From Pseudeuparius sepicola (Eukaryota > Arthropoda > Insecta > Coleoptera > Anthribidae), in assembly GCA_963920635.1 (NCBI GenBank), contig OY987302.1:35253278-35317277 (forward strand): 64,000 nucleotides of DNA, read 5' to 3'. The position numbers were made by a program, and so were the translations under genes. Under the pieces are notes generated by a model. That model was not told where the DNA came from. It ran no database searches and saw only the letters and a program-made list of their open reading frames with translations. Positions 1 through 12,515 of the stretch are shown here, in pieces. Every line of letters starts with the position of its first letter. Positions within the stretch are counted from its first letter, which is position 1.

Positions 1-673
1 TCAGGACTTGACCGCTATGCGGCGCTTCAAAATACTCTTATAAACACGGTGAATATAAAAATCACGGCTTAGGTCCTTCTGGCGCTGTATAAAAGAATCG
101 TAGTAGCAGCCTAACGAGCGTATGATATTACGTAGAATAACAGCAGGTGTTCATTCGGCACCATATATTTTTTTCACATTCCATTTCTCAATTGCCAATG
201 TGACTGCGATGTGGCCACGTGATTTGTAGTTTGATAGCAAATTCATGCAACTTCGGACAATTGTGTTGCTGAATGTTGAGTGGAATTCGGTAAAATATAA
301 TTGCCACTTATTCCAAGAGAAGTTAGTATAGATAATAAGATAGAACACAGGGTACAATATCAGACAGGTGGGAAGGCTTGTTTCTGTTGTCATGACATTT
401 TAACCCGAAATTTATTAATCTGTCATTTCCCTTTGACCTAACATGATCTTTGAGAAAGGAGGAAGATTTATTCTCCGAAACCTCAGAAAACAAATTTGTT
501 GAAGTTATTTTTTGAGTTACACGTTCAAAGTTTCGTTCAGTTACTGTTAAAAATTTATTAATTTTCCAGGCAACTTGAAAAAGTTGTCTTTTAACCAGTT
601 TGGTGGCAAAAAACAAATTAAAAAATTCAATGGATGTTTCATTTGTGTTACATAGTGTAATGTTTTCAAGCAA
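1..673 (-). pseudogene. Unrecognised broken coding-like tail, left arm
   Basis: On the minus strand an open frame runs from 673 to 323. A second frame (about 393-151) contains the peptide YKSRGHIAVTLAIEKW and ends in a stop at 151-153. The same frame is then open for 49 more codons down to a TGA whose complement is the first three bases of the window; this part includes RNIIRSL and SRDFYIHRVYKSILKRR. The mixed, charged composition of these peptides is more protein-like than the surrounding poly-F/K translations. I do not recognise the family. It could be the C-terminal end of a transposon gene or a captured exon. The long frame begins with a non-ATG codon, so no start can be assigned. Confidence 0.35.
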
Positions 674-3648
674 TAATGGAATATTTTTTTTTATTAATTT
701 TTCCTTATTTTTTTAGATATAATTAACAAACCCACATTATTGGCGATATTATAAAAACATTCATTTCTAAGTATATTTCATCCACACTGTTAAATTGTCA
801 AAATTTGTTTGTCTCCTTTACTTCATGAATGCTTATTGGCGTGCTGTATAAAAAATGTATTACATTTAAATGAGGCAACATTGATCTACAGGATGTGCCA
901 AAAATAATGATGAATAATGAAAGCTATTTTTTTTTGTTTAATACACCTGTTGCCTAACGATAGCTTTTGTTGTGATTTACTTTGTAAACTGTAAGCTCAA
1001 AGGGGAGTACTTATATGAGAAATGAACCAGACAAAGCGATGAGGAATAAACAATAAAATTGCAGAAACAGTAACATTAAAAAGGTACCACTTACGTAATA
1101 GTGCTGGTTGGTGTTCTTGCCTGGAATGGAAGCATTTCTTGAGATATACCTCACCCTGCTCGATCTGGACGACTTCCTCTCCTGTACAACAGTACTGTTG
1201 CAGCATGGCGCGTTATGATGACCACAAATAGTCTTACAACGTACTTTTTTTGTTTTTAAATAGGAATGATGAAACAGCGTTTATCAAAAATAAATACGAA
1301 TACGTTTCCTTCTTCCAATCGTGGAAACCAGAACAAAAAAATCTAGAACAGAATGACACCCATTGGAAAAGAAAGAAAATATAGCAAAAATAACAGAAAA
1401 AAAATTAAGGGCGATTTGAGGTGCGGGGGTTGTTGGTTTATCACGTTTTCCGGCAAAACTGCAACTCCTATCGAAAAAAGTTAAATGGCAAAGTTGTAGG
1501 CAATAACCTCAAAATATCCGCGAAAAATTGTAATAACCGATTTTTTGGTTTTTAATTTTTATCTCCCACAAAAAAAAAAATTCAAAAAATTTAGTGGAAA
1601 CGTACCTTCTTATGTCCCGAATACGCTGTAATTTTTTCTAATCAAAATATTTTTTTGTACCCCTTTTTTTTATTTTAAACCGAAAAAGTAACCTCATTTT
1701 CAATCAAAAATGCCCACGTAAAAAACCTGTTTTTTAAAAAAAGTCGGTACGCTTTTTGTTCGCTGAAACCTCTTACTTTCTGATGGTGTAGAAAAATATA
1801 CATCACTATGGAACGTTTTCTCGGAAAATGCAAAAAACGAAAAAAATCCATTTCGAAATTTTTTTTTTAATCATTGTTTAAAATTTTGCGCTATTTATTG
1901 AAATTTACACTTTAATTAGGTACTTGAAAAATTTAAGATTCCATGTTATATTGTTAAACCAAGAAATTGCAAATCGATATACAATGTGTCCCGGATAAGA
2001 ATGGGGATCTTGCAAATGGAGAGATAGAACAACGGTTAAATGGGGAAAAAGTTGCGCAATTTTGAGGTCAATAAAATGACAAAACAGATTTCTAATATCT
2101 CCTTTCGTTTTTGAGTTATTTTGAAAAAAGTGAAATTTTGCATTTTCCATTTTATTTTTTTCTGAAGTTAGGATAGGAAAAAAGAAAAACACTTTATTAT
2201 GTCACTTTTTAACGGGCTTTAAGATGGCGTTTTTAGATTTGTTCTACAACATTTCGTTTTTTGAGAAACCATCTTCAACTTAAGTTTTTTAAAGACGGAC
2301 CTGGATTTTTTCGTGGAATTTTTTTTTTTTGTGAGAGATAAAAATTAAAAAGCAAAAAATCGGTTATTACAATTTTTCGCGGATATTTTGAGGTTACGTG
2401 AAAAAAGTCAAATACAAAAGTTGTAGATCTTTTTATTGCCTACAACTTTGCCCATTAACTTTTTTCGATAGGAGTTGCAGTTTTGCTGGAAATCGTGAAA
2501 AACCGTTTTTACCCTTAAAAAAACACCCCCTGCAACCCCCGTACCTCAAATCGCCCTTAAATTATTTTTTCTGTTATTTTTGCTATATTTTCTTCCTTTT
2601 CCAATGGTTTTGATACTGTTCTAAATTTTTTTCACTCTTTGTCATTTATAGAACAATAACATGTTTTAGATCATACCCATATTATAACTAAATTAATTAT
2701 CGATTTAGTTGGACACCAGTGTATTTCGTTCAACATTTTTTGTTTCAACTAAGCTTTTTGCTCAGAGAAAAAATTATCACAATAAACATTCCAAAGCTGT
2801 CAATTTTAAGACCGTATAGTATTATGACTTATTTAGTTAGCATCAGAACATTGATTCTATTGATTTTTAATTCAAAATTTGTATTGAAAATGGTAGATAA
2901 TTTATCATTTGAAGAACTTACTGATATCCACGTTGCTTATGCTACAGCAAATTGTAACGTATGCTTAATTATGAAAAGCTGCACCATCATTTACTTTTAT
3001 TTATCAATGAAATAAAGTCCTCATGCACATTTTTTGTGAAATGATGTTAATTATTTATCACTGAAATGAATATAACCCACCAAAACAATTTTTCCTTTGT
3101 TCCGTCCAAACGGCTCATTTGCGTGTTAATTAAACAAAAAAGGTTTGTTTTCATGTCCCCTTTCCATCCCTTAAAGTTTGTCGATATGTTTTTGGGACAC
3201 CCTGTACAAATTTATGTTTGCAGTGAAGAACCATGATAAATGTTTCAAGCATAAATAACAAACAATAACTTGTTGACTGCTAGTTTTACAGGGTGTTCCG
3301 TAAATATGTTTAAAAAATGGAACTGCGTAGTGCTTGGAGTATTTTAGGAAGGTTGTTTAATAAAAAAAAGTCCAATTTGCCCTAACCTTAACCTCCACTT
3401 TTTTATCTGTAGTAAAGTTTTGGCGTTCCACTTGGATTTTGCACGAAATATAAAATCTCTCAACATAGTTTACTGCAACATTAATGCAGAGAAAAAATTA
3501 AAACCTGAGATTTTAAGTAAATACAGTGGCATAGCCAGCATTTAAGGGCGGGGGGGAGGTGGGCGAAATTTTCCGAAAGCTTTTTTGTCTACTGTGCTTA
3601 GTCTGATTGAAATAGGTAAACAAAAATTATAAAAATCCACAGAAAATA

Positions 3649-3806
3649 CAATGCTATTCATAAACTTTGCACCAAATGGCATGGGCTGTGTCGTCACGAC
3701 TCTCTTTAGGCGCAATATACTCCAATATATCCCGAAATCATGTTTTCAAAAAAATTGAATAATACAATTTTTTTCCTATTTGGTGCAAACTTTATGAATA
3801 GCACTG
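3649..3806. mobile_element. 158 bp TA-flanked MITE (left arm copy)
   Basis: Terminal inverted repeats of about 30 bp: 5' CAATGCTATTCATAAACTTT and 3' complement AAAGTTTATGAATAGCACTG. TA dinucleotides lie directly outside (3647-3648 and 3807-3808), as expected of Tc1/mariner-type insertion. It has no coding capacity. Its twin in the right arm is at 16031-16188. Confidence 0.8.
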
Positions 3807-4681
3807 TATATTATTTATTAAAAAATAATGCCTATACAAAAAATATGCTGTTCTTTGGTTTAAAATAAAAGTAACACATCTGTCATACAGTGTGTCTACG
3901 GATCGAGTTCACATAAGGTGTAAATATAAAAAAAGAGTTGAAATTTGAGCTTCTGGGGATCACCCCTGCCCTGCTTGGGTTAAAACTAATTTGTGACATA
4001 ATTTTACTTTTCCAAAAATCCCGTATGCCTTGGAAATTATTAAAAAACTAATCAGATCAGTAAAATGCCCTCTTTGTAGGTTTTACGACAAAATGTTATT
4101 AAGGAAACTTGTTCAGAATGAAAAACTGAGTAGGTAGGTTTTCGAAATTTCGAAAGTCTAGGCTACTTTGATTTTTTGGCATTTTTTGGCAACATCATCA
4201 AAATGTTACTAAGAAACTGCATAGGTGTGAAAAAATTCAAAAGCCTAGGTCGACTTTGATTTTTTCTGCTAAAAAATTAAAACGCACAAAAATGAAAGTA
4301 GGTCTAGGTTTTTAAATTTTTTCACACCTCTCCAGTTTTTCATTGTGAACAAGTTTTCTTTATAACATTTTGATGTGAAAGCTACACAAAGTGCACTTTT
4401 CTAAAAAAGTGGGAAAATGACAAAAAATCAAAAAAGGCCTAGACTTTCGAAATTTTGCAAACGTACTCAGTTTTTCATTCTGAACAAGTTTCCTTAATAA
4501 CATTTTGTCGTAAGACCTACAAAAAGGACATTTTGCTGATGTGGAAAATTAGTTTTTTCATCCAAGGCATGCGTGATTTTTCGAAAGTAAAATTATGTCA
4601 CAAATTAGTTTCAAACCAATCAGGGCTGATCCCAAAAGCTCAAATTTCAACTAGACTTTTTTTTGTTATTTACACCTTATA

Positions 4682-6039
4682 CAGTGTGTCCCAATTTGAT
4701 ACTGGACACCTCAGAAATATATGAAGGGCAAAGAAAACAAATGGTCTCTATTTTTTATTGTTAGTACCAAGGGAGAGTATCACATAGGTGGTGGTATTTG
4801 GATGGGGTAATTATTTCATTGCCTGCTATGATTTTTTAAAATAGCAAATTTTCAAGAAACCCCATTAGAGTTTTTCTACGACAAAATGTTATTAAGAAAA
4901 CTTGTTCAGAATAAAAAACTAAGTAGACTCGCAAAATTTTAAAAGGCTAGGCCTACTTTGATTTTTAGATTTAGTGTCCTTTCTGGAGCTTTCACGACAA
5001 AATTTTATTTTTTCACGATGATCAACTTTCCTTAATAATATTTTGACGTGAAAGCTCCAGAAAGGACACATTTCAAGGAAAAAGGTGGGAGAAAAAGGCT
5101 AGGGTTCCCAAATCCCGGGACCGAAAATGTATTCGGGACTTTGGTCCCAAATTTTAAGTCCCGGTACTAGTCCCGAATGTCCCAAAAATAGTCCCGAAAT
5201 CAAAATTTTGTTTCTCTACAACAAATTTTGTAAGAAACAATTTGTAAAAATGAAATATTTTTATTTAGATGTGGGTAGTACCTACCTACAAAATACCAAA
5301 CATGAAATAGCAAATTAAAACTGAGATTACTTAAAAAAACACAACACACAACTAAAGTAGTTCCAACTCCAACTAATTTAATTGTATGACTAAGTATACA
5401 AGTAAGTATTCTTATTTCAGTAAAATCTAAAAATTTTAATAATTCCACAATTTTATGTATTAATTAAAGAACTATATATGATTAACCACACCACACAACC
5501 ACACGGTATTGTATTACAAGGGGTAAGGCTTCACGGCCTAGAATCGTAATAATATTAAAAAAGATGAATACCAGTGAATCCCCTACGACCGCTGCCCTAG
5601 TTTTTTTAGGTTTTCTGGGGAATTGGTGGCGTGTTTATGATGTAATAAAAAAATTCGGGACTTTTAAGGTTTCGGGACCATGAGGAAAATCCTGGGACCA
5701 CACTTTTCGGGTAAAATCCCGGGACAATCCCGATACTAAATACCGGGACTGGAAACCCTAAAAAGGCGAAAAAGCTAAAAATCAAAGTAGGCCTAGACTT
5801 TTGAAATTTTGCAATTCTACTCAGTTTTCCATTCTGAACAAGTTTTCTTTTGTCGTAAAAAATCCCTAATAGGGTTTCTTGAAAATTAGCTATTTTGAAA
5901 AATCATAGCAGGCCATGAAATAATTACCCCATCCAAATACCACCACCTCCCCTTGGGACCACCAATAAAAAATAGAGGTCATTTGTTATCCTTGTCCTTC
6001 ATAGTTCTGAGGTGTCCAGTATCAAATTGGGACACACTG
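4682..6039. mobile_element. Family A element inserted in family C (left arm)
   Basis: Ends CAGTGTGTCCCAATTTGATA and, inverted, CAAATTGGGACACACTG; TA at 4680-4681 and 6040-6041. Removing it with one TA rebuilds the CACCTTATGTGAAC string seen uninterrupted in a related copy at about 11145. The inverted arms of roughly 200 bp or more share the block with AAATAGAGACCATTTG-type and CCTGCTATGATTTTTT sequences. Non-coding. It hosts the hAT-like MITE at 5100-5759. Confidence 0.75.
5100..5759. mobile_element. hAT-like MITE with 8 bp duplication (left arm)
   Basis: Starts TAGGGTTCCCAAATCCCGGG and ends CCGGGACTGGAAACCCT. The direct 8 bp AAAAAGGC lies on both sides (5092-5099 and 5760-5767), and the undisrupted sequence (GAGAAAAAGGCGAAAAAGC) is present at the equivalent site of other family A copies. 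TAGGG ends with 8 bp duplications are characteristic of hAT elements. The body is rich in 'tcccg/cggga' motifs on both sides and has no transposase. Confidence 0.75.
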
Positions 6040-6559
6040 TATGTGAACTCAATCTGTGGAAACATTGTATATAAAAAAACCAAAAAATAAATATTTTTTT
6101 TAATAGGTAGGTAAGTACTCGTATAACACGTAGTGAAAAAACGTGGGGCGCATGCAATAGATAATAATAATCATTTGATGCATGCACTAATTGAGTCACT
6201 AAAAGCTTATTGTAGGTACCTATTGCACTGCAAATACCTAATGTTTTCCAATGTCAGCTGCTTCTCTACACTCTTTACTATTATCTATAGCACGCGCCCC
6301 ACGTTTGTCGAATCTACGGAAGCGTGGAAGGGCCACGTTGTATTTTTTTTAGATTTTTTTCTCAAAATTTTTAAATGTTTAGATCTTTCTTAAAATTTTG
6401 AGAGTTTTCTCAAAATTTGGACTTTTTCTCCGAATTTTAAAATTCGGAGAAAAAAAATCAAAACTTTGAGAAAAATCAATCAAAATTAAAAAAAATTGCT
6501 ACGTGGCTCTTCTGCCTTTCAGTACGAATCTTTATGGAGCTAGGATTATTTCATATTTT

Positions 6560-6715
6560 AAAAGCCTGGTATAAAAAAACGTTCTCCTGGGGACTGCCGG
6601 GAGCGGGCCAAATCGGCGCAGACGGCAGGCCGAAGGGCGCTCAAGCTAAGAGGGCGGGAGGGGGGGAATCGCCCCCCGCCCCCACCTAGCTACGCCACTG
6701 AGTAAATATGTAGAA
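6560..6715. repeat. GC-rich tract in left arm, absent from right arm
   Basis: An unusually GC-rich stretch containing 'gggagcgggccaaatcggcg' and ending 'ccacctagctacgccactg'. It has no counterpart at the equivalent place of the right arm. The '...tagctacgccactg' end resembles the widespread 'ggctacgccactg' ends of arthropod retroposons (RTE/SINE type). That assignment is from memory of the family and is not proven here. Confidence 0.45.
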
Positions 6716-6722
6716 TATAATA

Positions 6723-7291
6723 CAGTGTGTCCCAATTTGATACTGGACTGCTCAGAACTATATGAAGGACAAGGAAAACAAATGGTCTCTATTTTTTATT
6801 GGTAGTCCCAAGAGAGAGTATATCATAGGCAGTGGTATTTGGATGTGGTAATTATTGCATGGCCTGCTATGATTTTTTAAAATAGCTAATTTTCAAGAAA
6901 CCCTATTAGGGATTTTTTATGACAAAATGTTATTAAGAAAACTTGTTCAGAATGAAAAACTGAGTAGAACTCTAAATTTCAAAAGTCTAGGCCTACTTTG
7001 ATTTTTAGCTTTTTCGCCTTTTTCTCCCACTTTTTTCTTAGAAATGTGTCCTTTCTGGAGCTTTCACGTCAAAATATTATTTTATTTTATTATATTTTGA
7101 ACAAGTTTTCTTAATAACATTTTGTCGTAAAAAAACCCTAATCTGGTTTCTTGAAAATTTGCTATTTTAAAAAATCATAGCAGGCCATGAAATAATTACC
7201 CCATCCGAATACCACCGCCTATGAGATACTCTCCCTTGGTACTACCCCTCATATATTTCTGAGATGTCCAATATCAAACTGGGACACACTG
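6723..7291. mobile_element. Second family A copy, short form (left arm)
   Basis: Ends CAGTGTGTCCCAATTTGATA and inverted CAAACTGGGACACACTG, TA at 6721-6722 and 7292-7293. The internal blocks are the same as in 4682-6039 without the hAT-like insertion, giving a 569 bp foldback unit. Confidence 0.75.
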
Positions 7292-8489
7292 TATATGGCA
7301 ATTTTTTTTATTGAAAGTCTTAAAATTCACCAAACAATACGTGGTTCAATTTTTAGACCTAGTCCAGTAGCACCCTGTAGAGCAACGCAAATATTTGACT
7401 TGATCAGGCTTTTGCGGTATCCCAACTCAAAAACCATCGTGCAGCAATTTTTCTGGATATTAAAAAACTAGTTTTTGAATATGGAACTCTCCGTCTATTA
7501 ATGAATCCATTTAATCACATTATACGAGTATCTGTTAAAGTAAGGAATGCGAAACATATCCAATTTTTTCTATATGCATAGATTTTTTGCCACTTTGCCA
7601 CGAAACCATGTCAGATTGTAGCATCCCTCGGTCGTACTGGTATTAAATAGCTTAAATTGTTTATTATTTTGTTGACTAGCAAGAATAAATAACGGATTTT
7701 GATCTTTCTGATAAGTTCTTTAGCAATTTAATTTTAAAATTCAGGTTTTCGTTTACGGTTTGCTTGGATACCTACCAGATTTTTTTTAAGTAGTTTACTC
7801 ACCCAACCGTCTGCCCAGGCTAGCTTATTAGTCAACGTGAAACAAATCAAAAAGATAGCTATGATTTGGGAAGCAACAAATGGAAGTCCAGGCAGGAGCC
7901 AACAGCACATTTGCAGCTTCAGTTGTTAGCACATCTCCTGGATTTGTGGCTTGTACTCAGGCGCGGTCTTGGGGGGGCATGGGGGCCATGGCCCCCCTAA
8001 TAAAATAAAAAAATAATAATAAATAAAAAATAAATACAAAATATTATTCTAATATTATGTAACCTACAGTGTCCACGAATCGAGTTCACATAAGGTGAAA
8101 ATAACAAAAAAAAAATCGAGTTGAAACTTGAGCTTCTGGGATCAGCGCTGCTTGGTTTGAAACTAATTTGTGACATATACTTTCGAAAAATCACCTTGGA
8201 AATTATGAAGAAACTAATTTTCCACATCAGTAAAGTGTCCTTTTTGTAGGTTTTACGGCAAAATGTTATAAAGAAAACGTGTTCAGAATGCAAAACTGAG
8301 TAAATCTAGACCTGCTTTGATTTTTTGGGATTTTTCCCACTTTTTTAGAAAAGTGCATTTTGTGTAGTTTCACAACAAAATGTTATTAAGAAAACTCACA
8401 ATGAAAAACTCGATAGGTGTGAAAAATTCCAACAGCCTAGGTCTACTTTGATTTTTGTGCGTTTTAATTTTTTTAGGAGAAAAACTCTT

Positions 8490-8857
8490 GTTATTTTTCG
8501 AAAAACTTTATCGCTTTCGCCAAAAACGCGAATAACTGAAAACACGTATTGCAGATGTGATATTTAAAATTTTTGAAAATTCAAAATTTGGCTATGAAAT
8601 TAAACGTCAAACTTGAATAACAACCGTTTAATGGAGAAAGAATCTAAACAACTGGAATAACAATAATTTGCACTGAATAAGAGTTATTAGAGAAATTGTT
8701 GAAAATGATCACCGTTTTCTCTATTTTTCCCTATAGTCAAGTTTGACGTTTAATTTCATAGCCAACTTTTGAATTTTCAAAGATTTTAAATATCACATCT
8801 GCAATACGTGTTTCAGTTGTTTTTAGCGAAAGCGATAAAGTTTTTTGAAAAATAACA
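8490..8857. repeat. Small inverted repeat at inner edge of left arm
   Basis: 8490-8660 is inverted at about 8740-8857; both contain 'ctgcaatacgtgtt'-type and 'aaattaaacgtcaaac'-type blocks. A third copy of one half is in the right arm at 10620-10755. The long pairing of the palindrome ends inside this repeat (8722), so the inversion breakpoint lies within a pre-existing hairpin. Confidence 0.7.
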
Positions 8858-9496
8858 ACCGTAAAAAAGTTTTAGAATTAAATTCTTCATAAGGTAACAA
8901 TTTTGTAAGTCTACCAACGGACAAAAAAGTTGTCACATTTTTAGGGTGCATCACTCTGTATCAACCCTTTATACAATTGAACTATGTTTTCTGTCGATTA
9001 ATGCTCTTGGTACATAAACAACGTGTACCAAATTTGGGTTTTCCGAGTTCAAAAATAACTGAGATATTGATTTTTTCGAAATTTCAAAGCCCACTTTCAA
9101 GGCCTATAACTTTTTCAAGGGTGCAACTTGAACTTAGTATAGAGGTAAGTTGCCTTAAATCACCTTATTTTGGGCTCCTCTGTATGCTCCTGCTCCTTGT
9201 CGGTTCTTATGCGGAACACCCTGTATAACCAACGTACATGAAAAAAATTAGTTTGCATAATTTTTATTTAAAATATATTTTTTTGATTTTTATTTTTTTT
9301 TGAATTTCTATTGTTATAGTAGGTACCTACCTAAAATCGCCTAAAGGAATACATACACAGGTATGGATATAACCGCGCCTGCTTGTACTAACGTCGCCAC
9401 GAAGGCTGCTAAAGCGACGTACCTGGAAATCTACATATCTGCATATCTCTCATACGTTACACCGAACTGATTGCCATATAGCATGAAACACGTATA

Positions 9497-9970
9497 CAGG
9501 ATGATTTTTTTAGGTCTACCACCGCGATTTTCTCGCTCATTTTGCGGCCTACAAAAAAACGTAAGAAACAAAAATGTGGCAATTTTGGACAGCTAAGTGG
9601 TGCTGCAAAAGAAATCGGCATCCATGGCCAACTTGTCGCGCAATATTAAAAAAACCTCAAATTGAGCAAAACTATTAATGGCCGTGGAATGTTTATTTGA
9701 AGAGACAGAGAAAAACTTTTATATTGAAAATTGATGTCACTAAGAAGCTTTATGCAAAAGGGTACTCAGATAGTTTCAGAAAATTACACAGGGTCTTCGG
9801 CTCTTTGAGGTTATTTTAATAATGCGCGACAAGTTGGCCATGGATGCCGATTTCTTTTGCAGCACCACTTAGCTGTCCAAAATTGCCACATTTTTGTTTC
9901 TTACGTTTTTTTTTGTAGGCCGCAAAATGAGCGAGAAAATCGCGGTGGTTGACCTAAAAAAATCATCCTG
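9497..9970. mobile_element. 474 bp TA-flanked MITE in spacer
   Basis: Inverted arms of about 170 bp. Outer ends CAGGATGATTTTTTTAGGTC and its near complement ending AAATCATCCTG, TA at 9495-9496 and 9971-9972. Both arms contain 'tggccatggatgccga'-type sequence. Non-coding. Confidence 0.8.
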
Positions 9971-10458
9971 TATATGATTACTACTTTTTTGTTGTTTTTG
10001 AGTGCTTGCCCTTTACCGCTTTTTCTTGTATGTTTCACACTCACTAATCTTACATCCTTATTCTAATTTTTAAAGTAAGTATTTTATTTATAACTACTCT
10101 CAATGATCTACATTTAAATTTAAATCCAAATTATCAATATCTCATCCAGAATAGTCATTTAAAGTTATTACGATAGCCTCTACTTAATTCTCTGGCGCTT
10201 AGATGATCTGAAACATTGCATTAAAATATTGGGAGCGCCACATGAACCCTACAATGGTTTGTGAAAATACATGGCGTTTAAAATAACTTTATTAATCGTT
10301 GTGAAGCAGATATAATATGCAATGGTTTTCATTTTTTTTACGTTGGACGCTCAGTGAACCTACAAATAAATTATGTGCCACGTGGACTCTTAAATAAATT
10401 CTCGAAATACTGGGCGTATATGGCCGGACGCCGCGTGAGAACGTTTTTAGACTGGATG

Positions 10459-10502
10459 CCCAGTGATGCTCTATATATATATTTATATAGAGCATCACTG
10501 GG
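10459..10502. repeat. Perfect 19 bp-stem hairpin beside right arm
   Basis: CCCAGTGATGCTCTATATA at 10459-10477 is exactly complementary to 10484-10502 with a six-base loop. It lies 18 bp from the inner end of the right arm, a plausible fragile site. Confidence 0.85.
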
Positions 10503-11841
10503 GAATAATTTTATGCCTCAGAGAAAACGGTGATCATTTTCAACAATTTCTCTAATAACTCTTATTCAGTGCAAATTATTGTTATTCCTGTTGTTTAGAT
10601 TCTTTCTCCATTAAACACTTGTTATTCAAGTTTGACGTTTAATTTCATAGCCAAATTTTGAATTTTCAAAAATTTTAAATATCACATCTGCAATACGTGT
10701 TTTCAGTTATTCGCCTTTTTGGCGAAAGCGATAAAGTTTTTCGAAAAATAACAAGAGTTTTTCTCCTAAAAAATTGAAACGCACAAAAATCAAAGTAGAC
10801 CTAGGCTGTTGGAATTTTTCACACCTATCGAGTTTTTCATTGTGAGTTTTCTTAATAACATTTTGTTGTGAAACTACACAAAATGCACTTTTCTAAAAAA
10901 GTGGGAAAAATCCCAAAAAATCAAAGCAGGTCTAGATTTACTCAGTTTTGCATTCTGAACACGTTTTCTTTATAACATTTTGCCGTAAAACCTACAAAAA
11001 GGGCACTTTACTGATGTGGAAAATTAGTTTCTTCATAATTTCCAAGGTGATTTTTCGAAAGTATATGTCACAAATTAGTTTCAAACCAAGCAGCGCTGAT
11101 CCCAGAAGCTCAAGTTTCAACTCGATTTTTTTTTTGTTATTTTCACCTTATGTGAACTCGATTCGTGGACACTGTAGGTTACATAATATTAGAATAATAT
11201 TTTGTATTTATTTTTTATTTATTATTATTTTTTTATTTTATTAGGGGGGCCATGGCCCCCATGCCCCCCCAAGACCGCGCCTGAGTACAAGCCACAAATC
11301 CAGGAGATGTGCTAACAACTGAAGCTGCAAATGTGCTGTTGGCTCCTGCCTGGACTTCCATTTGTTGCTTCCCAAATCATAGCTATCTTTTTGATTTGTT
11401 TCACGTTGACTAATAAGCTAGCCTGGGCAGACGGTTGGGTGAGTAAACTACTTAAAAAAAATCTGGTAGGTATCCGAGCAAACCGAAAACGAAAACCTGA
11501 ATTTTAAAATTAAATTGCAAAAGAACTTATCAGAAAGATCAAAACCCGCTATATTATTATATAGAAAAAATTGGATATGTTTTGCATTCCTTACTTTAAC
11601 AGATACTCATATAATGTGATTAAATGGATTCATTAATAGACAGAGAGTTCCATATTCAAAAACTAGTTTTTTAATATCCAGAAAAATCGCTGCACGATGG
11701 TTTTTGAGTTGGGATGCCGCAAAAGTCTGATCAAGTCAAATATTTGCGTTGCTCTACAGGGTGCTACTGGACTAGGTCTAAAAATTGAACCACGTATTGT
11801 TTGGTGCATTTTAGGACTTTCAATAAAAAAATTGCCATATA

Positions 11842-12515
11842 CAGTGTGTCCCAGTTTGATATTGGACATCTCAGAAATATATGAGGGGTAGTACCAAGGG
11901 AGAGTATCTCATAGGCGGTGGTATTTGGATGGGGTAATTATTTCATGGCCTGCTATGATTTTTTAAAATAGCAAATTTTCAAGAAACCAGATTAGGGTTT
12001 TTTTATGACAAAATGTTATTAAGAAAACTTGTTCAAAATGAAAAACTGAGTGGATTCACAAAATTGCAAAAGACTAGGCCTACTTTGATTTTTAGATTTA
12101 TCTCCCACTTTTTTCTTAGAAAAGTGTCCTTTCTAGAGCTTTCACTTCAAAATTTTATTTTTTCGCGATGTTCAAGTTTCCTTAATAATATTTTGACGTG
12201 AAAGCTCCAGAAGGGACTCATTTCTAAGAAAAAAGTGGGAGAAAAAGGGGAAAAAGCTAAAAATCAAAGTAGGCCTAGACTTTTAAAATTTAGAGTTCTA
12301 CTCAGTTTTTCATTCTGAACAAGTTTTCTTAATAACATTTTGTCATAAAAAAATCCCTAATAGGGTTTCTTGAAAATTAGCTATTTTAAAAAATCATAGC
12401 AGGCCATGCAATAATTACCACATCCAAATACCACTGCCTATGATATACTCTCTCTTAGGACTACCAATAAAAAAATAGAGACCATTTGTTTTCCTTGTCC
12501 TTCATATAGTTCTGA
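11842..12515. mobile_element. Second family A copy, truncated (right arm)
   Basis: Twin of 6723-7291. The terminus at 11842 is intact, with TA at 11840-11841. The opposite terminus breaks off near 12515 after 'tatagttctgagcag' and is replaced by the AT-rich minisatellite-like tract at 12516-12830. Confidence 0.65.

Larger units (their letters stand above)
3888..6067. mobile_element. Family C long-TIR element, left arm, nested host
   Basis: The ends read CAGTGTGTCTACGGATCGAG at 3888 and, inverted, CTCAATCTGTGGAAACATTG at 6048-6067. Both are next to a GTTCACATAAGGTG-type subterminal block, and TA lies outside (3886-3887, 6068-6069). The subterminal block is split at its ...CACCTTA|TGTGAAC... 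site by the family A element at 4682-6039. Inside are repeated, oppositely oriented blocks of the type TGTTATTAAGGAAACTTGTT, so the element folds back on itself. No transposase was seen. Confidence 0.7.
1..8722. repeat. Left arm of ~20 kb imperfect palindrome
   Basis: This stretch is the reverse complement of 10520-19975. Anchors that I matched are 1-20 with 19956-19975, the block at 1905-2192 with 17642-17929, 2719-3015 with 16821-17117, 5127-5318 with 13861-14052, 7997-8293 with 10948-11244, and 8701-8722 with 10520-10541. The sum of paired coordinates drifts from 19976 at the outside to about 19180-19242 at the inside, which measures the net indels between arms. Base 1 is already paired, so the outer end of this arm is probably outside the window. 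The arm consists almost wholly of nested TA-flanked inverted-repeat elements and holds no recognisable host gene. Confidence 0.95.
8723..10519. other. Spacer of the palindrome, no gene seen
   Basis: Unpaired centre between the two long arms. It contains the second half of a small inverted repeat (to 8857), an orphan end reading 'gcggaacaccctgtata' near 9212-9228, a 474 bp MITE (9497-9970) and a perfect hairpin (10459-10502). Short open frames occur but none resembles a known protein. Confidence 0.75.
8067..11174. mobile_element. Family C-type ends bracketing palindrome centre
   Basis: CAGTGTCCACGAATCGAGTT starts at 8067 after TA (8065-8066), and its inverted form ends at 11174 before TA (11175-11176). 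These are the same subterminal blocks (GTTCACATAAGGTG) as in family C. Either the centre of the palindrome is one large C-type element or these are two mirror-image ends brought together by the inverted duplication. Confidence 0.5.
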
